A stretch of DNA of 64,000 nt from Methanoculleus formosensis (GCF_025384765.1 NZ_VHLL01000006.1:97719-161718); one strand, 5' to 3'. Counted from the stretch's first letter, positions 44,400-53,083 are shown. The notes: generated by a model from the letters alone, not told the origin. Numbers and translations are program-made.

Positions 44400-44912
44400 T
44401 TATCTGTCCAATAGTTCGCCGACTCGCACCAGTGCAAGAAGAGTGGCACCTTTTTCTGCAAACGCCTCGCGAGCGCCCGCCTCCCGGTCGACGACGGTCA
44501 CGACCCGGTCGACGTGCGCGCCCGCGGCACGGAGGGCCTCAAGACCGTAGAGGGCGCTACCCCCGGATGTGGTCACATCCTCGACCAGCAGCACGTTCTT
44601 CCCGGCAACATCGCCGATGATCGTTCCGGCTTTGCCGTGCCCCTTCTCCTCCTTCCTGATGATGGCGTACGGCCGGCCGCTCGCGAGCGAGACGGCGACG
44701 GCGATCGGGACGGCGCCGACCGCCACTCCGGCCACCATATCGAATTCCCACCTCTCAGCGATGGCTTTGCCGATCTCCCTGAGGATGGCGGGGTCGGTTG
44801 TCGCAGCTTTTATATCGATGTAGTAAGAACTCCGGGATCCCGAGGCGAGGACAAACTCCCCGAACTCGATGGCTCCGCATTCAAGCAACAGTGTCGCGAT
44901 TGGGTTCACCAT
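44400..44912 (-). CDS. pyrE: Orotate phosphoribosyltransferase
   Basis: 170 aa. Adds PRPP to orotate. The PRPP-binding motif VLLVEDVTTSGGSA near residues 104-117 and GSRSSYYIDIK near the N-terminus are standard. It overlaps the carS stop by seven bases. The related dihydroorotase is at 59239. Confidence 0.95.
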   Translation of the reverse strand: MVNPIATLLLECGAIEFGEFVLASGSRSSYYIDIKAATTDPAILREIGKAIAERWEFDMVAGVAVGAVPIAVAVSLASGRPYAIIRKEEKGHGKAGTIIGDVAGKNVLLVEDVTTSGGSALYGLEALRAAGAHVDRVVTVVDREAGAREAFAEKGATLLALVRVGELLDR

Positions 44913-45478
44913 GGTACCTCTTTAACTCCTATACAGTAACCGATAATGTTCGCCACCCGGTGCAGGAGGGGCGTCATGACGAGGATCCAGACTGCAATGG
45001 GCAGGGTGATGTTGGACAACCACTGGGGGTCGAAGATCAGGATCAGCAGGAAGGAACCGACGACCAGATCGTACTGGTCGGCAAGGAACCAGGATTCTCC
45101 CCGTTCCTTACCCAGCCTCCGTTTCAGGAAACTCTTGGCGAGATCGCCGAGGAGCGCGCCGGTTGCAAGGAGGGTGATGGAGAGGAACGTCTGCTGGGGG
45201 AGGGCACCCAGGCTGAACGCGGCGGCTGCCCAGATCTCGATGAGACCTACCAGCACCCCCGAGAGGACGCCGCCGAAGAACCCCCGGTACGTCTTTCCGT
45301 CGCCGAAGATCCTTCTTCCGTCGGAGAACGTCCGCCCGAGATCGATGGGTCTCCCGCCGCCGAAGAGTGCGGCCGCTGAGTTCGGCACATATGCCGGAAG
45401 CATGATCCAGAGTGCTGCAAGCCCGGAGAAGGTCCAGAGTCCGATGTTCGATTCAATGAAGGTCAATACCTGATACAA
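44906..45478 (-). CDS. carS: CDP-archaeol synthase
   Basis: 190 aa membrane enzyme that activates digeranylgeranylglyceryl phosphate with CTP. Five hydrophobic segments; the family signature LPAYVPNSAAALFGGGRPIDLGR is followed by DGRRIFGDGKTYRGF, the CTP/metal region. Start is TTG at 45476-45478; a second TTG at 45466 is possible and fits the minus-strand TATA (TTTATATC, about 45485-45492) better, if the message is leaderless. It is divergent from the lipid-modifying radical SAM gene, with only 67 bp between. Confidence 0.9.
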   Translation of the reverse strand: MYQVLTFIESNIGLWTFSGLAALWIMLPAYVPNSAAALFGGGRPIDLGRTFSDGRRIFGDGKTYRGFFGGVLSGVLVGLIEIWAAAAFSLGALPQQTFLSITLLATGALLGDLAKSFLKRRLGKERGESWFLADQYDLVVGSFLLILIFDPQWLSNITLPIAVWILVMTPLLHRVANIIGYCIGVKEVPW

Positions 45479-45545
45479 TCAGTAGATATAAAGATTAAAG
45501 TGTCGAAATATGAGATACGAATGAATACGTGGGCACGGTGAAAGA
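45479..45545. promoter_or_regulatory. Divergent promoter of carS and the tetraether-synthase-type gene
   Basis: 67 bp, A+T-rich. Minus-strand TATA at about 45485-45492 serves carS. On the plus strand, GAAATATGA at about 45505-45513 may serve the radical SAM gene, which also has GGTGA about five bases before its ATG. Two lipid genes thus share one control region. Confidence 0.5.
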
Positions 45546-47015
45546 ATGCTGATAAAAAGGACGAAGAGCCTCTGCCCCACATGTGGTCGCGTGCTCGATG
45601 CCGATATCGTGGAGGAAGGGGGGAAGGTATGGCTGGTTCGCACCTGCCCGGAACACGGCGCTTACCGGGGCCTTTACTGGTCGGACGTGGATATGTACCG
45701 GAGGTTCGATGCCTACGAGCGGCTAGGGGAAGGGATCTCGAACCATCAGACGACTGCATCTCCGGCAGGGTGCCCGAATGACTGCGGCGCCTGTGAGAAC
45801 CACCGGTCGACGACGTTGCTTGCAAACATCGACCTGACGAACCGGTGCAACCTCAACTGCGACTTCTGCTTTGCGAACGCCCGGGCATGCGGTTACGTCT
45901 ACGAACCGACCTTCGACCAGATTGTCGGGATGCTCTCCATGCTGCGCGAGGAGAAGCCTGTTCCCACTCCTGCCGTCCAGTTCTCAGGCGGCGAACCGAC
46001 GATGCGCGACGATCTGCCTGAGATCATCCGGAAGGCAAAAGAGCTCGGGATGTCCCAGGTGCAGGTCGCAACGAACGGTATCCGGCTCGCGCAGGATCCC
46101 GACTATGCTGCGCAGCTCAAGGAGGCAGGGCTCTCCACCGTCTACCTCCACTTTGACGGGGTAAGCCGCGAGACGAACTCGAAACTTGCGAGCGACCGGC
46201 GGGCAATAGAGAACTGTGCGGCGATCGGTCTCGGGGTGGTGCTGGTGCCTACGGTCATCAAGGGCAGAAACGACCACGAAGTTGGTGCCATCATCAAGTA
46301 CGCTGCCGAGCACATCAGGGTCATCCGCGGCGTCAACTTCCAGCCGGTGGCGTTCACCGGGGCGGCAAGCGAGGATGATGTGAAGAAAGAGCGGATCACC
46401 ATCCCGGAACTTGCAGAGCGGATCGAGGAGCAGACGGACAGCGTGATCAAGAAAGACGACTTCTACCCCGTGCCCTGTGTCGTCCCGATCTCGGAGCTCG
46501 TCGAGGCTTACACAGGGAAACCCCAGATCACGTTCACCACGCATCAGCACTGCGGCGCGGCGACCTACGTCTTCGTCACCGACGACGGGATGGTTCCGGT
46601 CAACAGGATGGTGGATGTCGACGCCTTCTTCGAATCGATCGAGAAGATGGCGGCGAAACTCGCGAAAGGCGGGTCGATCAATAAGTATATGACCCTTGTC
46701 GAAGGGGTCAAGGACCTCTACGTCTCCACGCGGAAGGCGGAGCAGAAGAACACCGGCGAGTTCATGAAACTGATCGGAAAGGCCCTTGTGATGCAGAACT
46801 TCGAGGCCCTGCGTGAGTTCCACTGGAACGCCCTCTTCATCGGCACGATGCACTTCATGGATACCTACAATTACGATCTTGACCGGGTGCAGAGGTGCTG
46901 CATCCACTACGCGACCCCCGACGGCCGCGTCATCCCGTTCTGCACCTACAACAGCGGCCCTGTCTACCGGGAAAAGGTCTGGAAAGCCTTCGCGCAACCC
47001 GGGACGGACGAGTAA
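45546..47015 (+). CDS. tes: Radical SAM tetraether lipid synthase-type protein
   Basis: 489 aa. Radical SAM cluster motif CNLNCDFC at residues 101-108. Before it are a zinc-ribbon-like CPTCG ... CPEHG (10-37) and CPNDCGAC (76-83); later cysteines (QHCGAAT, QRCCIHY, PFCTY) may bind further clusters. This architecture matches the MJ0619-type family, whose members were shown to join two archaeol chains tail to tail into macrocyclic and tetraether lipids. Position beside carS supports a lipid role. Whether this paralogue has that activity or another on similar substrates cannot be told from sequence. Confidence 0.8.
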   Translation: MLIKRTKSLCPTCGRVLDADIVEEGGKVWLVRTCPEHGAYRGLYWSDVDMYRRFDAYERLGEGISNHQTTASPAGCPNDCGACENHRSTTLLANIDLTNRCNLNCDFCFANARACGYVYEPTFDQIVGMLSMLREEKPVPTPAVQFSGGEPTMRDDLPEIIRKAKELGMSQVQVATNGIRLAQDPDYAAQLKEAGLSTVYLHFDGVSRETNSKLASDRRAIENCAAIGLGVVLVPTVIKGRNDHEVGAIIKYAAEHIRVIRGVNFQPVAFTGAASEDDVKKERITIPELAERIEEQTDSVIKKDDFYPVPCVVPISELVEAYTGKPQITFTTHQHCGAATYVFVTDDGMVPVNRMVDVDAFFESIEKMAAKLAKGGSINKYMTLVEGVKDLYVSTRKAEQKNTGEFMKLIGKALVMQNFEALREFHWNALFIGTMHFMDTYNYDLDRVQRCCIHYATPDGRVIPFCTYNSGPVYREKVWKAFAQPGTDE

Positions 47016-47036
47016 CCGCCTGCCCACGCGGAGCCG

Positions 47037-47095
47037 GAGGAGGGCGTCGCCCTCCGCCGCCCCTTCCCCCAATGATGAGACTCCCACAGTCCAGT
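47037..47095 (+). repeat. TIR repeat, right half only
   Basis: GGAGGAGGGCG/CGCCCTCCGCC hairpin, CCCCTTCCCCCAATG, then ACAGTCCAGTGTCCGGGG, matching the right half and flank of copies D and E. The left half is missing. Confidence 0.6.
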
Positions 47096-47140
47096 GTCCG
47101 GGGAGTGCCCGGAGAAGAACCATGCACGGCTTTCCGGGAG

Positions 47141-47290
47141 GTATCGCCACGCACTGCCCCCGCCCCCTTGGGGCGGGGGAGGAGGCCGAAGGCCGGGTGG
47201 GGTGGGGGCTAGCGGTGTCCTCGAATCTGGTAGAGACAGGGGAGGGGGGCTGCTTCCCCTCCCCGTGAGCCGCCTCCCCCGATGGCGATA
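47141..47290 (+). repeat. G+C-rich TIR repeat, copy D
   Basis: TATCGCCACG ... GATGGCGATA ends. Left hairpin CCCCCGCCCCC/GGGGCGGGGG, then GGCCGAAGGCC stem, short spacer, GTAGAGACAGGGG and the right hairpin. The GGCCGAAGGCC stem replaces GCGCGAAGCGC of copies A-C: the loop is kept while the stem bases change together. Confidence 0.8.
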
Positions 47291-47352
47291 TCCCCCACGG
47301 TCCAGTGTACGGGGAGCACCCGGAGAAGAACCATGCACGGCTGCCCACGGGG

Positions 47353-47529
47353 TATCGCCATGACTGCCCCCGCCCCCTTGGGGGCGGGGGAGGAGGCCGA
47401 AGGCCGGGCGGGGTGGGGGTTACAGATATACCGAAGTGTTGGGTGATACCGGGAGAAACCATATGCGATAGAGACAGGGGAGGGGGGCGTGCCCCCCTCC
47501 CCGCGGGCCGCCACCCCCAGTGGCGATAC
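47353..47529 (+). repeat. G+C-rich TIR repeat, copy E
   Basis: TATCGCCAT ... TGGCGATAC ends, same orientation and parts as copy D, 62 bp after it. Contains GGCCGAAGGCC stem and GATAGAGACAGGGG before the right hairpin. Confidence 0.8.
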
Positions 47530-47602
47530 CCTCACGGTCCACTGCACCGGGGAGATACCGGAAATGTGATGTATGCGCCCCCAAGCATGTTTTTCCCACC
47601 GG

Positions 47603-47710
47603 CTATCGCCATGGCCGCCCCTTCCAGCGTGGGCGGGGGGTTGGGCGAGGTGGGAGTTACGAGGGGGGTTGGGCGGATTTCGCCCCAACGAGGCGGGGGG
47701 CAAGCCCGGT
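47603..47710 (+). repeat. Degenerate TIR repeat piece
   Basis: TATCGCCATGG start and a G+C-rich tract related to the left half of copies D and E, then an unrelated GGGGTTGGGCGG/CCGCCCCAACGA-like inverted segment. The right end motif is missing. Confidence 0.4.
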
Positions 47711-47771
47711 AAAGGGGGGTCATCTTCATTCATACAGCATGGATACCCCATCACCCGGCCTCGTGCAAGCG

Positions 47772-48710
47772 TCAGGGGAACGGCAGTTCGTACTCCGCCT
47801 CGCCCCGCAGAATGAGGGCGGCGATGGCGAGGTCCTGGATGGCAAGCCCGGTGGAGTCGAAGATCGTGACGGCGTCCGGGGACGACCGCCCCCTCTTCCC
47901 GATGACGACCTCGCCGAGGGTTCCCGCGATCCGGGCAGGGTCGAAGCGCCCGGTGCTGATCGGGACGTTGATCTCGCCCGAGTGGGCCGCCTGGCCGGGG
48001 TCGTCGACGAAGACCTCGGCTCTTTCGAGTATCGCGGGATCCAGTTCCTGCTTCCCCGGGGCATCTGCGCCGATCGCGTTGATGTGCGTCCCTTCACGGA
48101 TCCAGTCCGCCATCACGATCGGTCTCGTCGACGGCGTCGTCGTGGTCAGCACGTCGCAGTCGCAGGCGCGCTCGATCGAGACGCACCGGGCGTTGTAGTC
48201 GGAGTAACGCGCTGCAAACGCCTCTGCACTCTTCTCTGTCCTGCTCCAGACCCGGATCTCATCGATCGCGAGCGAGGCGGCCGTCGCCTCGACCTGCGCC
48301 TCCGCCTGCCGCCCGACCCCCACGATCCCGAGGGTGATGGGGTGGCGAGGCGCGAGATACTTCGCCGCAATCGCGCCCGCTGATCCAGTGCGCAGCGCAG
48401 TGAGTTCGGTGGCGTTGATGATCGCCGTCGGAATACCTGTCTTGATATCGATGATGATGGTGAGCGCCATGACGGTGGGAAGGCCCCTTGCGCGGTTATG
48501 CGGGTGGACGTTAACGATCTTTACCCCGGCGATTCCCTGGGCCGGGAGGTAGGCCGGCATCGTCCGGAAATCCCCGTTCTCGACGAGCGTCACGTAGACC
48601 TTCGGCGGCATCTGGACGCCGCCCCTCCCGTGCTCGGCAAAGGCCGCTTCGATCGCCGGATTCACCTCGGCATACGGCAGGTGTCCGGCATGAACCGGGT
48701 AATACTTCAT
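47772..48710 (-). CDS. Ornithine cyclodeaminase / archaeal alanine dehydrogenase family protein
   Basis: 312 aa. N-terminal substrate domain with MPPKVYVTL and AGVKIVNVHPHN (substrate lysine), followed by a Rossmann domain with GIVGVGRQAEAQV near residue 128-140 and ADWIREGTHINAIGAD. The family includes ornithine cyclodeaminase, archaeal L-alanine dehydrogenase and ketimine reductases; sequence alone does not decide between them. No operon partner. Confidence 0.85.
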   Translation of the reverse strand: MKYYPVHAGHLPYAEVNPAIEAAFAEHGRGGVQMPPKVYVTLVENGDFRTMPAYLPAQGIAGVKIVNVHPHNRARGLPTVMALTIIIDIKTGIPTAIINATELTALRTGSAGAIAAKYLAPRHPITLGIVGVGRQAEAQVEATAASLAIDEIRVWSRTEKSAEAFAARYSDYNARCVSIERACDCDVLTTTTPSTRPIVMADWIREGTHINAIGADAPGKQELDPAILERAEVFVDDPGQAAHSGEINVPISTGRFDPARIAGTLGEVVIGKRGRSSPDAVTIFDSTGLAIQDLAIAALILRGEAEYELPFP

Positions 48711-48950
48711 GAAGCGACCGCCCCGCGAGGCCGGGGCTCCCGTGAGGGTCGCCTCGCCGTTCTCCTCGATCGAATGAAGAGTTGCATAGGACTACTCCGG
48801 CGGGCGGAGATATCAACTGTTTGGTGCGTTCATGCGCGCTTTGGGAGATCTGCGCGATAAAATTGGGCGCGTGCGGGTTCTCCCGTAAATAGGGGCCTTC
48901 ACACACCTTCGATACGGTTCACCGGGGAGTGCCGGAACCGGCCCCCCCTC

Positions 48951-49622
48951 TCATTCAGGGGTATCCTGCATCCCCCGTATCGAGAGCCGGATCAGGCCGA
49001 GGTTGGCGTCCGGCTTTGTAAGGATGCAGAGGGAGAGATCCCCGTAGGGTGCGATGATGAGTTTTCCCGTCGGTGTCTCGAGGATCACCTGGGAGAGGTC
49101 GCCCATCTCCATATCGCCGGTGATGCGGGTCCCGGCACGGAGCAGGTCTTCGGAGACCGCGGCCACCTGCTCGAAGTCCGCGGAGCCGAGCGACTGGAGG
49201 GCAAACCCCTCGTGAAAGACCGAGACGGCAACGACGCCCGGCTGCCGTGCGATCTGGTCGAGGCTGCTTGTGTCTACCGATCCTATCCGGGAGGATGGTT
49301 TTGTACCCTCCTCGGTGACCAGGCACCCGGCCTCACGGGAGGCTTCCCGGGCCACCTCGGTCTCCCCGGCGGTGTAGGCGATGAGTTCGGACTCGAGCGA
49401 CGATCGGTCAAACAGGTACCTGTAGGCTTCGTCTCCGCTGAGCAGCAGACCTTTGCTGCGGTTCTCGAACGCAGATGCATAGGGTTTTCCGGCCTGAATC
49501 AGGACAAAACCGGTGCCTCCGGTCTCGCTGACGCGCACCGCTCCGGTGAAGTTGGGGCTGATCGAAGCAAGGGCCGAGAGAGGCCCCTGCAATCGTCCGA
49601 GTGAGATGCCGTCGGGTAGCAT
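48951..49622 (-). CDS. Roadblock/LC7-type protein with N-terminal DUF2226-like domain
   Basis: 223 aa. Residues about 10-90 form a beta-rich domain (FTGAVRVSETGGTGFVLIQAGKPYASAFENRSKGLLLSGDEA) resembling DUF2226; about 118-223 is roadblock/LC7-like (QPGVVAVSVFHEGFALQSL ... LSQVILETPTGKLIIAPYGD ... DANLGLIRLSI). Roadblock domains dimerise and often regulate small GTPases. It is the last gene of the hydrogenase operon, four bases after another roadblock gene. The linker is rich in Ser and Glu. Role unknown; the same two domain types occur again at 54210-55379. Confidence 0.65.
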   Translation of the reverse strand: MLPDGISLGRLQGPLSALASISPNFTGAVRVSETGGTGFVLIQAGKPYASAFENRSKGLLLSGDEAYRYLFDRSSLESELIAYTAGETEVAREASREAGCLVTEEGTKPSSRIGSVDTSSLDQIARQPGVVAVSVFHEGFALQSLGSADFEQVAAVSEDLLRAGTRITGDMEMGDLSQVILETPTGKLIIAPYGDLSLCILTKPDANLGLIRLSIRGMQDTPE

Positions 49623-49626
49623 CGTC

Positions 49627-49974
49627 TCACAGAGCAGCAGTTATCCGGTCCCTGTTCTTCTTCAGCTCGTAACGGATTCTCCCGACGTTAACGTTCGCGT
49701 TCGCCACGATGGCGATCAGCTCGTCTTCCGAGAGCGGGGAGAGCAGGATCGGTCCATTCTCCAGTTCGATGAGCATCTGGCTCATCTCACCCTTCCCGAG
49801 TTCGTCGCTCATGGCCTCAGACGTACCCATGCCTGTCGACGCCATGGCGCCCAGGGCCTCGACGTCGATGTCTCCGGCAACGACGCTCTCGATCACAAAG
49901 CCATCCCGCCCCGCCACGACTGCGGCGGTAACCCCGTCAAGTTTCAGGAATTCTCCCAGGATCTGTTTAAGCAT
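49627..49974 (-). CDS. Roadblock/LC7 domain protein
   Basis: 115 aa, a single roadblock domain: LKLDGVTAAVVAGRDGFVIESV at about residues 10-31, then GEMSQMLIELENGPILLSPL and DELIAIVANANVNVGRIRYEL. In bacteria such proteins (MglB) are partners of Ras-like GTPases; no GTPase is encoded nearby. It lies 11 bp after the hydrogenase large subunit in the same transcript. Binding partner is unknown; the neighbouring protein and the hydrogenase are candidates. Confidence 0.85.
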   Translation of the reverse strand: MLKQILGEFLKLDGVTAAVVAGRDGFVIESVVAGDIDVEALGAMASTGMGTSEAMSDELGKGEMSQMLIELENGPILLSPLSEDELIAIVANANVNVGRIRYELKKNRDRITAAL

Positions 49975-49985
49975 GTTCTATCTCC

Positions 49986-51353
49986 TCACGTTCTTCGAAC
50001 ACATTCGATCTTGAGGGGCATCCTCCCGATTGCGTGCGTTGCGCACGAGATGCAGGGATCATACGCCCGGATGATCATCTCGATGCGGTTTGCTGCCCCT
50101 TCGGTCAACGCTCCGTTCTCCACTACCCGGCGTGCCATATCCTCCACGCCGCGATCCATCCCGTAGTTGTTCTGGCAGGTCGCCACGATCAGGTTGCACC
50201 GCTCGATGATGCCCTTCTCGTCGACGGTATAATCATGGATCAGGGTGCCCCGGGGCGCCTCGATGATCCCGACACCCCGGCGGTTCACGACCGCTCCTAC
50301 CGGCGTTCGGATATCCGAGCCGGTGATGCCCGGGTCGGAGAGCAACTGGACGGCCCGCTCGCACGAGGCGAGGAACTCGATGTAGCGCGCCAGGTTGTAT
50401 GCGAGCGTGGCCTGGGTGAGGGTGCCGAACCGCTCGCGGTACTCCGCGAGAGCGGCGTCCGCGTGCTCCGTGCCCATCTTCTGCACGATGTTGAGCCGGG
50501 CAAGCGGCCCGACGCGATAATAGTTCCCGCCTTTGAACCGGGCGAACTTCAGGTACGACCAGTCCTCCGAGTACTCCTCGATGAAGTTCGTATAGTCCTG
50601 ACCCGAGAACGAACCGAGGTTGTTTCCGTCCGGGCCGAGCATCGTGGCAGGCCCTTCACAGGTCGAGTAGACCCCGTTGTTGGCCATGCCGAGGAACCCG
50701 GTCTTTACAGCCCCGAACTCCATATCGACGCCGTCGAGGAGACCGCGAGCGATATCCCATCCCTCACGAGCGATCCCGAGCGTTTCGTTTGCCATGGTGA
50801 GCAGTTCGGTTCTCTTCCCTTCCGTGAGCGGCGCCGACATCCCGCCGGGCAGCGCGTTCGACGGATGGATGGGTTTGCCGCCGACCGCTTCCGTCAGGCG
50901 CTGGCCGAACTTCCTGGCCGCGATCGCCTTCTTCGCGAGATCCGGCGAGTGGCGGGCGAGCCCGATGACGTTCCTCTCCGCCGCCGGTGCGTCGTGTCCC
51001 AGGATAAAGTCCGGAGCCGCGAGCATAAAGAAGTGGAGGGCATGGGAGTGGATGAACTGCCCGATGCTCAAGAGTTCCCGGAGCTTCTTCCCGGTCGCGG
51101 GCGGTTCGACACCGTAGATCTGGTCGGTCGCCTTCGCCGAGGCAAGGTGGTGCGCCGAGGGGCATATCCCGCATATGCGCGGCGTTATCCGGGGTGCTTC
51201 CTCGATTGAAGCGCCGATAAGAAACTTCTCGAACCCTCTCAGTTCCACGACCTGGAAGTGGGCCGAGTCGACCTCGCCCTGGTCGTTGAGGTAGATCCTG
51301 ACGCCGGCATGTCCCTCGATCCGGGTCACCGGACTGATCGTGATCTCTTTCAT
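49986..51353 (-). CDS. [NiFe]-hydrogenase large subunit, MvhA-like
   Basis: 455 aa. Holds the NiFe(CN)2(CO) centre. N-terminal RICGIC (C61, C64) and C-terminal DPCISCATH (C434, C437, H440) are the four nickel ligands. Fifteen residues follow the final His, the usual C-terminal peptide removed by a maturation protease; such a protease is at 55481. Overall resemblance is to F420-non-reducing (methyl-viologen) hydrogenases of the Mvh/Vhu type. It overlaps the small subunit by four bases. Regulatory hydrogenases normally lack this C-terminal peptide, so this looks like a processed, catalytic enzyme. Confidence 0.92.
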   Translation of the reverse strand: MKEITISPVTRIEGHAGVRIYLNDQGEVDSAHFQVVELRGFEKFLIGASIEEAPRITPRICGICPSAHHLASAKATDQIYGVEPPATGKKLRELLSIGQFIHSHALHFFMLAAPDFILGHDAPAAERNVIGLARHSPDLAKKAIAARKFGQRLTEAVGGKPIHPSNALPGGMSAPLTEGKRTELLTMANETLGIAREGWDIARGLLDGVDMEFGAVKTGFLGMANNGVYSTCEGPATMLGPDGNNLGSFSGQDYTNFIEEYSEDWSYLKFARFKGGNYYRVGPLARLNIVQKMGTEHADAALAEYRERFGTLTQATLAYNLARYIEFLASCERAVQLLSDPGITGSDIRTPVGAVVNRRGVGIIEAPRGTLIHDYTVDEKGIIERCNLIVATCQNNYGMDRGVEDMARRVVENGALTEGAANRIEMIIRAYDPCISCATHAIGRMPLKIECVRRT

Positions 51354-52267
51354 CCGCTCCTCTCCTTTATCAGATCCCGGATCTTTGAGTTCTCTTTGTC
51401 TTCCATGATCAGGCTCCCGATGGTGAAGGCATACATCGTGTGTGCGACGTCGTAGAACTCCTTCTCCACCTCTTTCTGCGGCTTATCGGTGAGATCTGAG
51501 ACTCTTCGCACCATCATGCCGTAGATGTCCCGGCAGGGCTCGCGAAGGATATCGAGCGAAGGACCGTTGCACCCGTGGCACGGGACGTTGTTTTTCGGGC
51601 ACGACGCGCCGCATCTCCCGAAGGTGACGCTCCCGAGGCAGAGGTAGCCCTGCCCGAGCAGGCAGTGTTCGCGGTCGGGAATACCCTCGTGCCGGCGCTT
51701 GAGCGTCCAGTTCTCGACCTGCCCCATCTTCCTGTCGCATTCCGAGCAGACGGACTTGCGCGAGAGTTCGAGGGTGTTTCCTGCGACCATTGCCGGGAGG
51801 AGTTCTTTCAGGAACGCCTCCTTCGGCGGGCAGCCCGTGACGTAATAATCGATCTTCACGAGATCGCCCACCGCGAACGCCCGGTAGAGGAACGGCGGCA
51901 CATCTGTCGGGATAACCCCGTCGGGCTTCGTCGTCTCCGCCTCCCGGTAGACGCAGGAGAAGATGTCCTCGTTCGAGCTCAGCATCGAGAGACCAGACAC
52001 GCCCCCGTAGCAGGCGCAGGTTCCGAGTGCGACAAGCGTCTTCGACCGTTTCCGGATCTTCTCCAGGCGCTCGCGGTTCTCCTCGTTTCGGACGGCTCCG
52101 GTCACGAACGCGATGTCGATGTCCTCGGGTGGCTCCTTGACGTCCATGATCACCGGCGAGTAGACGATCTCCGCTTCGGCGACGACGTCGAGCAGCATCT
52201 CGTGGAGGTCAAGCACCGCGATCGTGCATCCCGAACATCCTGCCAGTTCTTCAATAGCAATCTTCAT
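51350..52267 (-). CDS. [NiFe]-hydrogenase small subunit, MvhG-like
   Basis: 305 aa, electron-transfer subunit with Fe-S clusters. Proximal cluster cysteines at C11, C14 (AGCSGC), C84 (GTCACYGG) and C146 (TGCPP); the C-terminal half has C174, C177, C202, C210, C219, C223, C230 and C233 for two further clusters. No Tat signal and no membrane anchor, so it is cytoplasmic. It lies 10 bp after the V4R-like gene. In ordinary Mvh the partner MvhD links to heterodisulfide reductase; no MvhD gene is here. Confidence 0.92.
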   Translation of the reverse strand: MKIAIEELAGCSGCTIAVLDLHEMLLDVVAEAEIVYSPVIMDVKEPPEDIDIAFVTGAVRNEENRERLEKIRKRSKTLVALGTCACYGGVSGLSMLSSNEDIFSCVYREAETTKPDGVIPTDVPPFLYRAFAVGDLVKIDYYVTGCPPKEAFLKELLPAMVAGNTLELSRKSVCSECDRKMGQVENWTLKRRHEGIPDREHCLLGQGYLCLGSVTFGRCGASCPKNNVPCHGCNGPSLDILREPCRDIYGMMVRRVSDLTDKPQKEVEKEFYDVAHTMYAFTIGSLIMEDKENSKIRDLIKERSG

Positions 52268-52277
52268 CGTCCTCGCC

Positions 52278-52841
52278 TCATTTCAGGATCAGTTTCTTCA
52301 GGCAGGCGTTCGGGCCGGTATGCACGATCTCCAGTTTGGCTTTCCTGCCGGTGATCTCCTCGACCGCGCCGACGACGTACCCGAAGAGTGTCTGGCAGAG
52401 CGGGCCGCCCTGGTCGAGACCGTTGCGCCGGAGCGTCTGGCGGACGATGCAGTCGTGGAAGACGAGGTAGATGAACGTCTCGCCGTTCTCCTCGATGATG
52501 AACTTCTCCTTGTCCTCAGGCTTCCAGACCTCGAACGAGTACTGGCCCCGGAGCAGGTCGGAGAGTTCATGGAGTGCTCCCTCCACGTCCTCGCGCTTCT
52601 GGAAGTACTGGGCGACCTCGTGGCCGAACTTCTTCCCGGCACGGTAGGTGACGGCGTTTGCCCCGCGACCGGCGATCTCCTCAAGCGACCTGATAACAAG
52701 GCCGTTGAGTTTCATCAAGCCGTGAAGCGTCTGTTCCAGATCTTTCGGCTTCGGGGAACAGTCGAGGGGAATGTCCTCGGCCCGGTAGACGAGATCGGAG
52801 TGAAAAGCCTCGTGCATCTCGTCGATGTATCCAGCGCTCAT
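52278..52841 (-). CDS. V4R / methanogen-output-domain-like cysteine protein
   Basis: 187 aa. From about residue 35: GLMKLNGLVIRSLEEIAGRGANAVTYRAGKKFG, a helical start, then FHDCIVRQTL, GGPLCQTLFGYVVGAVEEITG and HTGPNACLKKL. The three cysteines (C131, C149, C180) in this order resemble V4R/4-vinyl-reductase-type ligand-binding domains and the cysteine-containing output domain of methanogen sensor kinases. Here it is a free protein between the ferredoxin and the hydrogenase subunits. It might bind a small ligand, metal or cluster. ATG at 52841 forms a TGATG overlap with the ferredoxin gene. Function unknown. Confidence 0.6.
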   Translation of the reverse strand: MSAGYIDEMHEAFHSDLVYRAEDIPLDCSPKPKDLEQTLHGLMKLNGLVIRSLEEIAGRGANAVTYRAGKKFGHEVAQYFQKREDVEGALHELSDLLRGQYSFEVWKPEDKEKFIIEENGETFIYLVFHDCIVRQTLRRNGLDQGGPLCQTLFGYVVGAVEEITGRKAKLEIVHTGPNACLKKLILK

Positions 52842-53083
52842 CAGATCACCTTCCGAAGCATTTCGCAGACCTTGATGTCGATGTAGTGTCTCCGGGCACC
52901 GTAGATGCCCCGGTGCTCGAGTGCCTGAGCCGGGCAGATCTCGTGGCAGGAAAGGCATCCCATGCAGTTGTTCGGCCTGACTGCGACACTCACGTTCTCC
53001 TGGAGTTCGTACACATGCATCGGGCAGTCCTTGACACAGAGACCGCACCCTACGCACGCGTCCTTATCCACATGTATCTCCAT
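52841..53083 (-). CDS. 2[4Fe-4S] ferredoxin, first gene of the hydrogenase operon
   Basis: 80 aa. Two complete cluster motifs: CVGCGLCVKDCP and CMGCLSCHEICP, with a C-terminal tail (HYIDIKVCEMLRKVI). It probably takes or gives electrons at the distal cluster of the small subunit. ATG at 53083 is preferred because GAGG lies six bases ahead; a TTG at 53095 would add four residues. The promoter is at 53126-53131. Confidence 0.9.
   Translation of the reverse strand: MEIHVDKDACVGCGLCVKDCPMHVYELQENVSVAVRPNNCMGCLSCHEICPAQALEHRGIYGARRHYIDIKVCEMLRKVI

Larger units (their letters stand above)
47016..47771. other. Gene-free stretch of about 750 bp filled with repeats
   Basis: Holds two complete tandem copies (D and E), a right-half-only copy at about 47037-47095 and a rearranged piece at about 47603-47710. 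CCGGAGAAGAACCATGCACGG occurs twice (split as CCGGAGAAG, AACCATGCACGG), ahead of copies D and E. No gene is seen. Confidence 0.7.
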
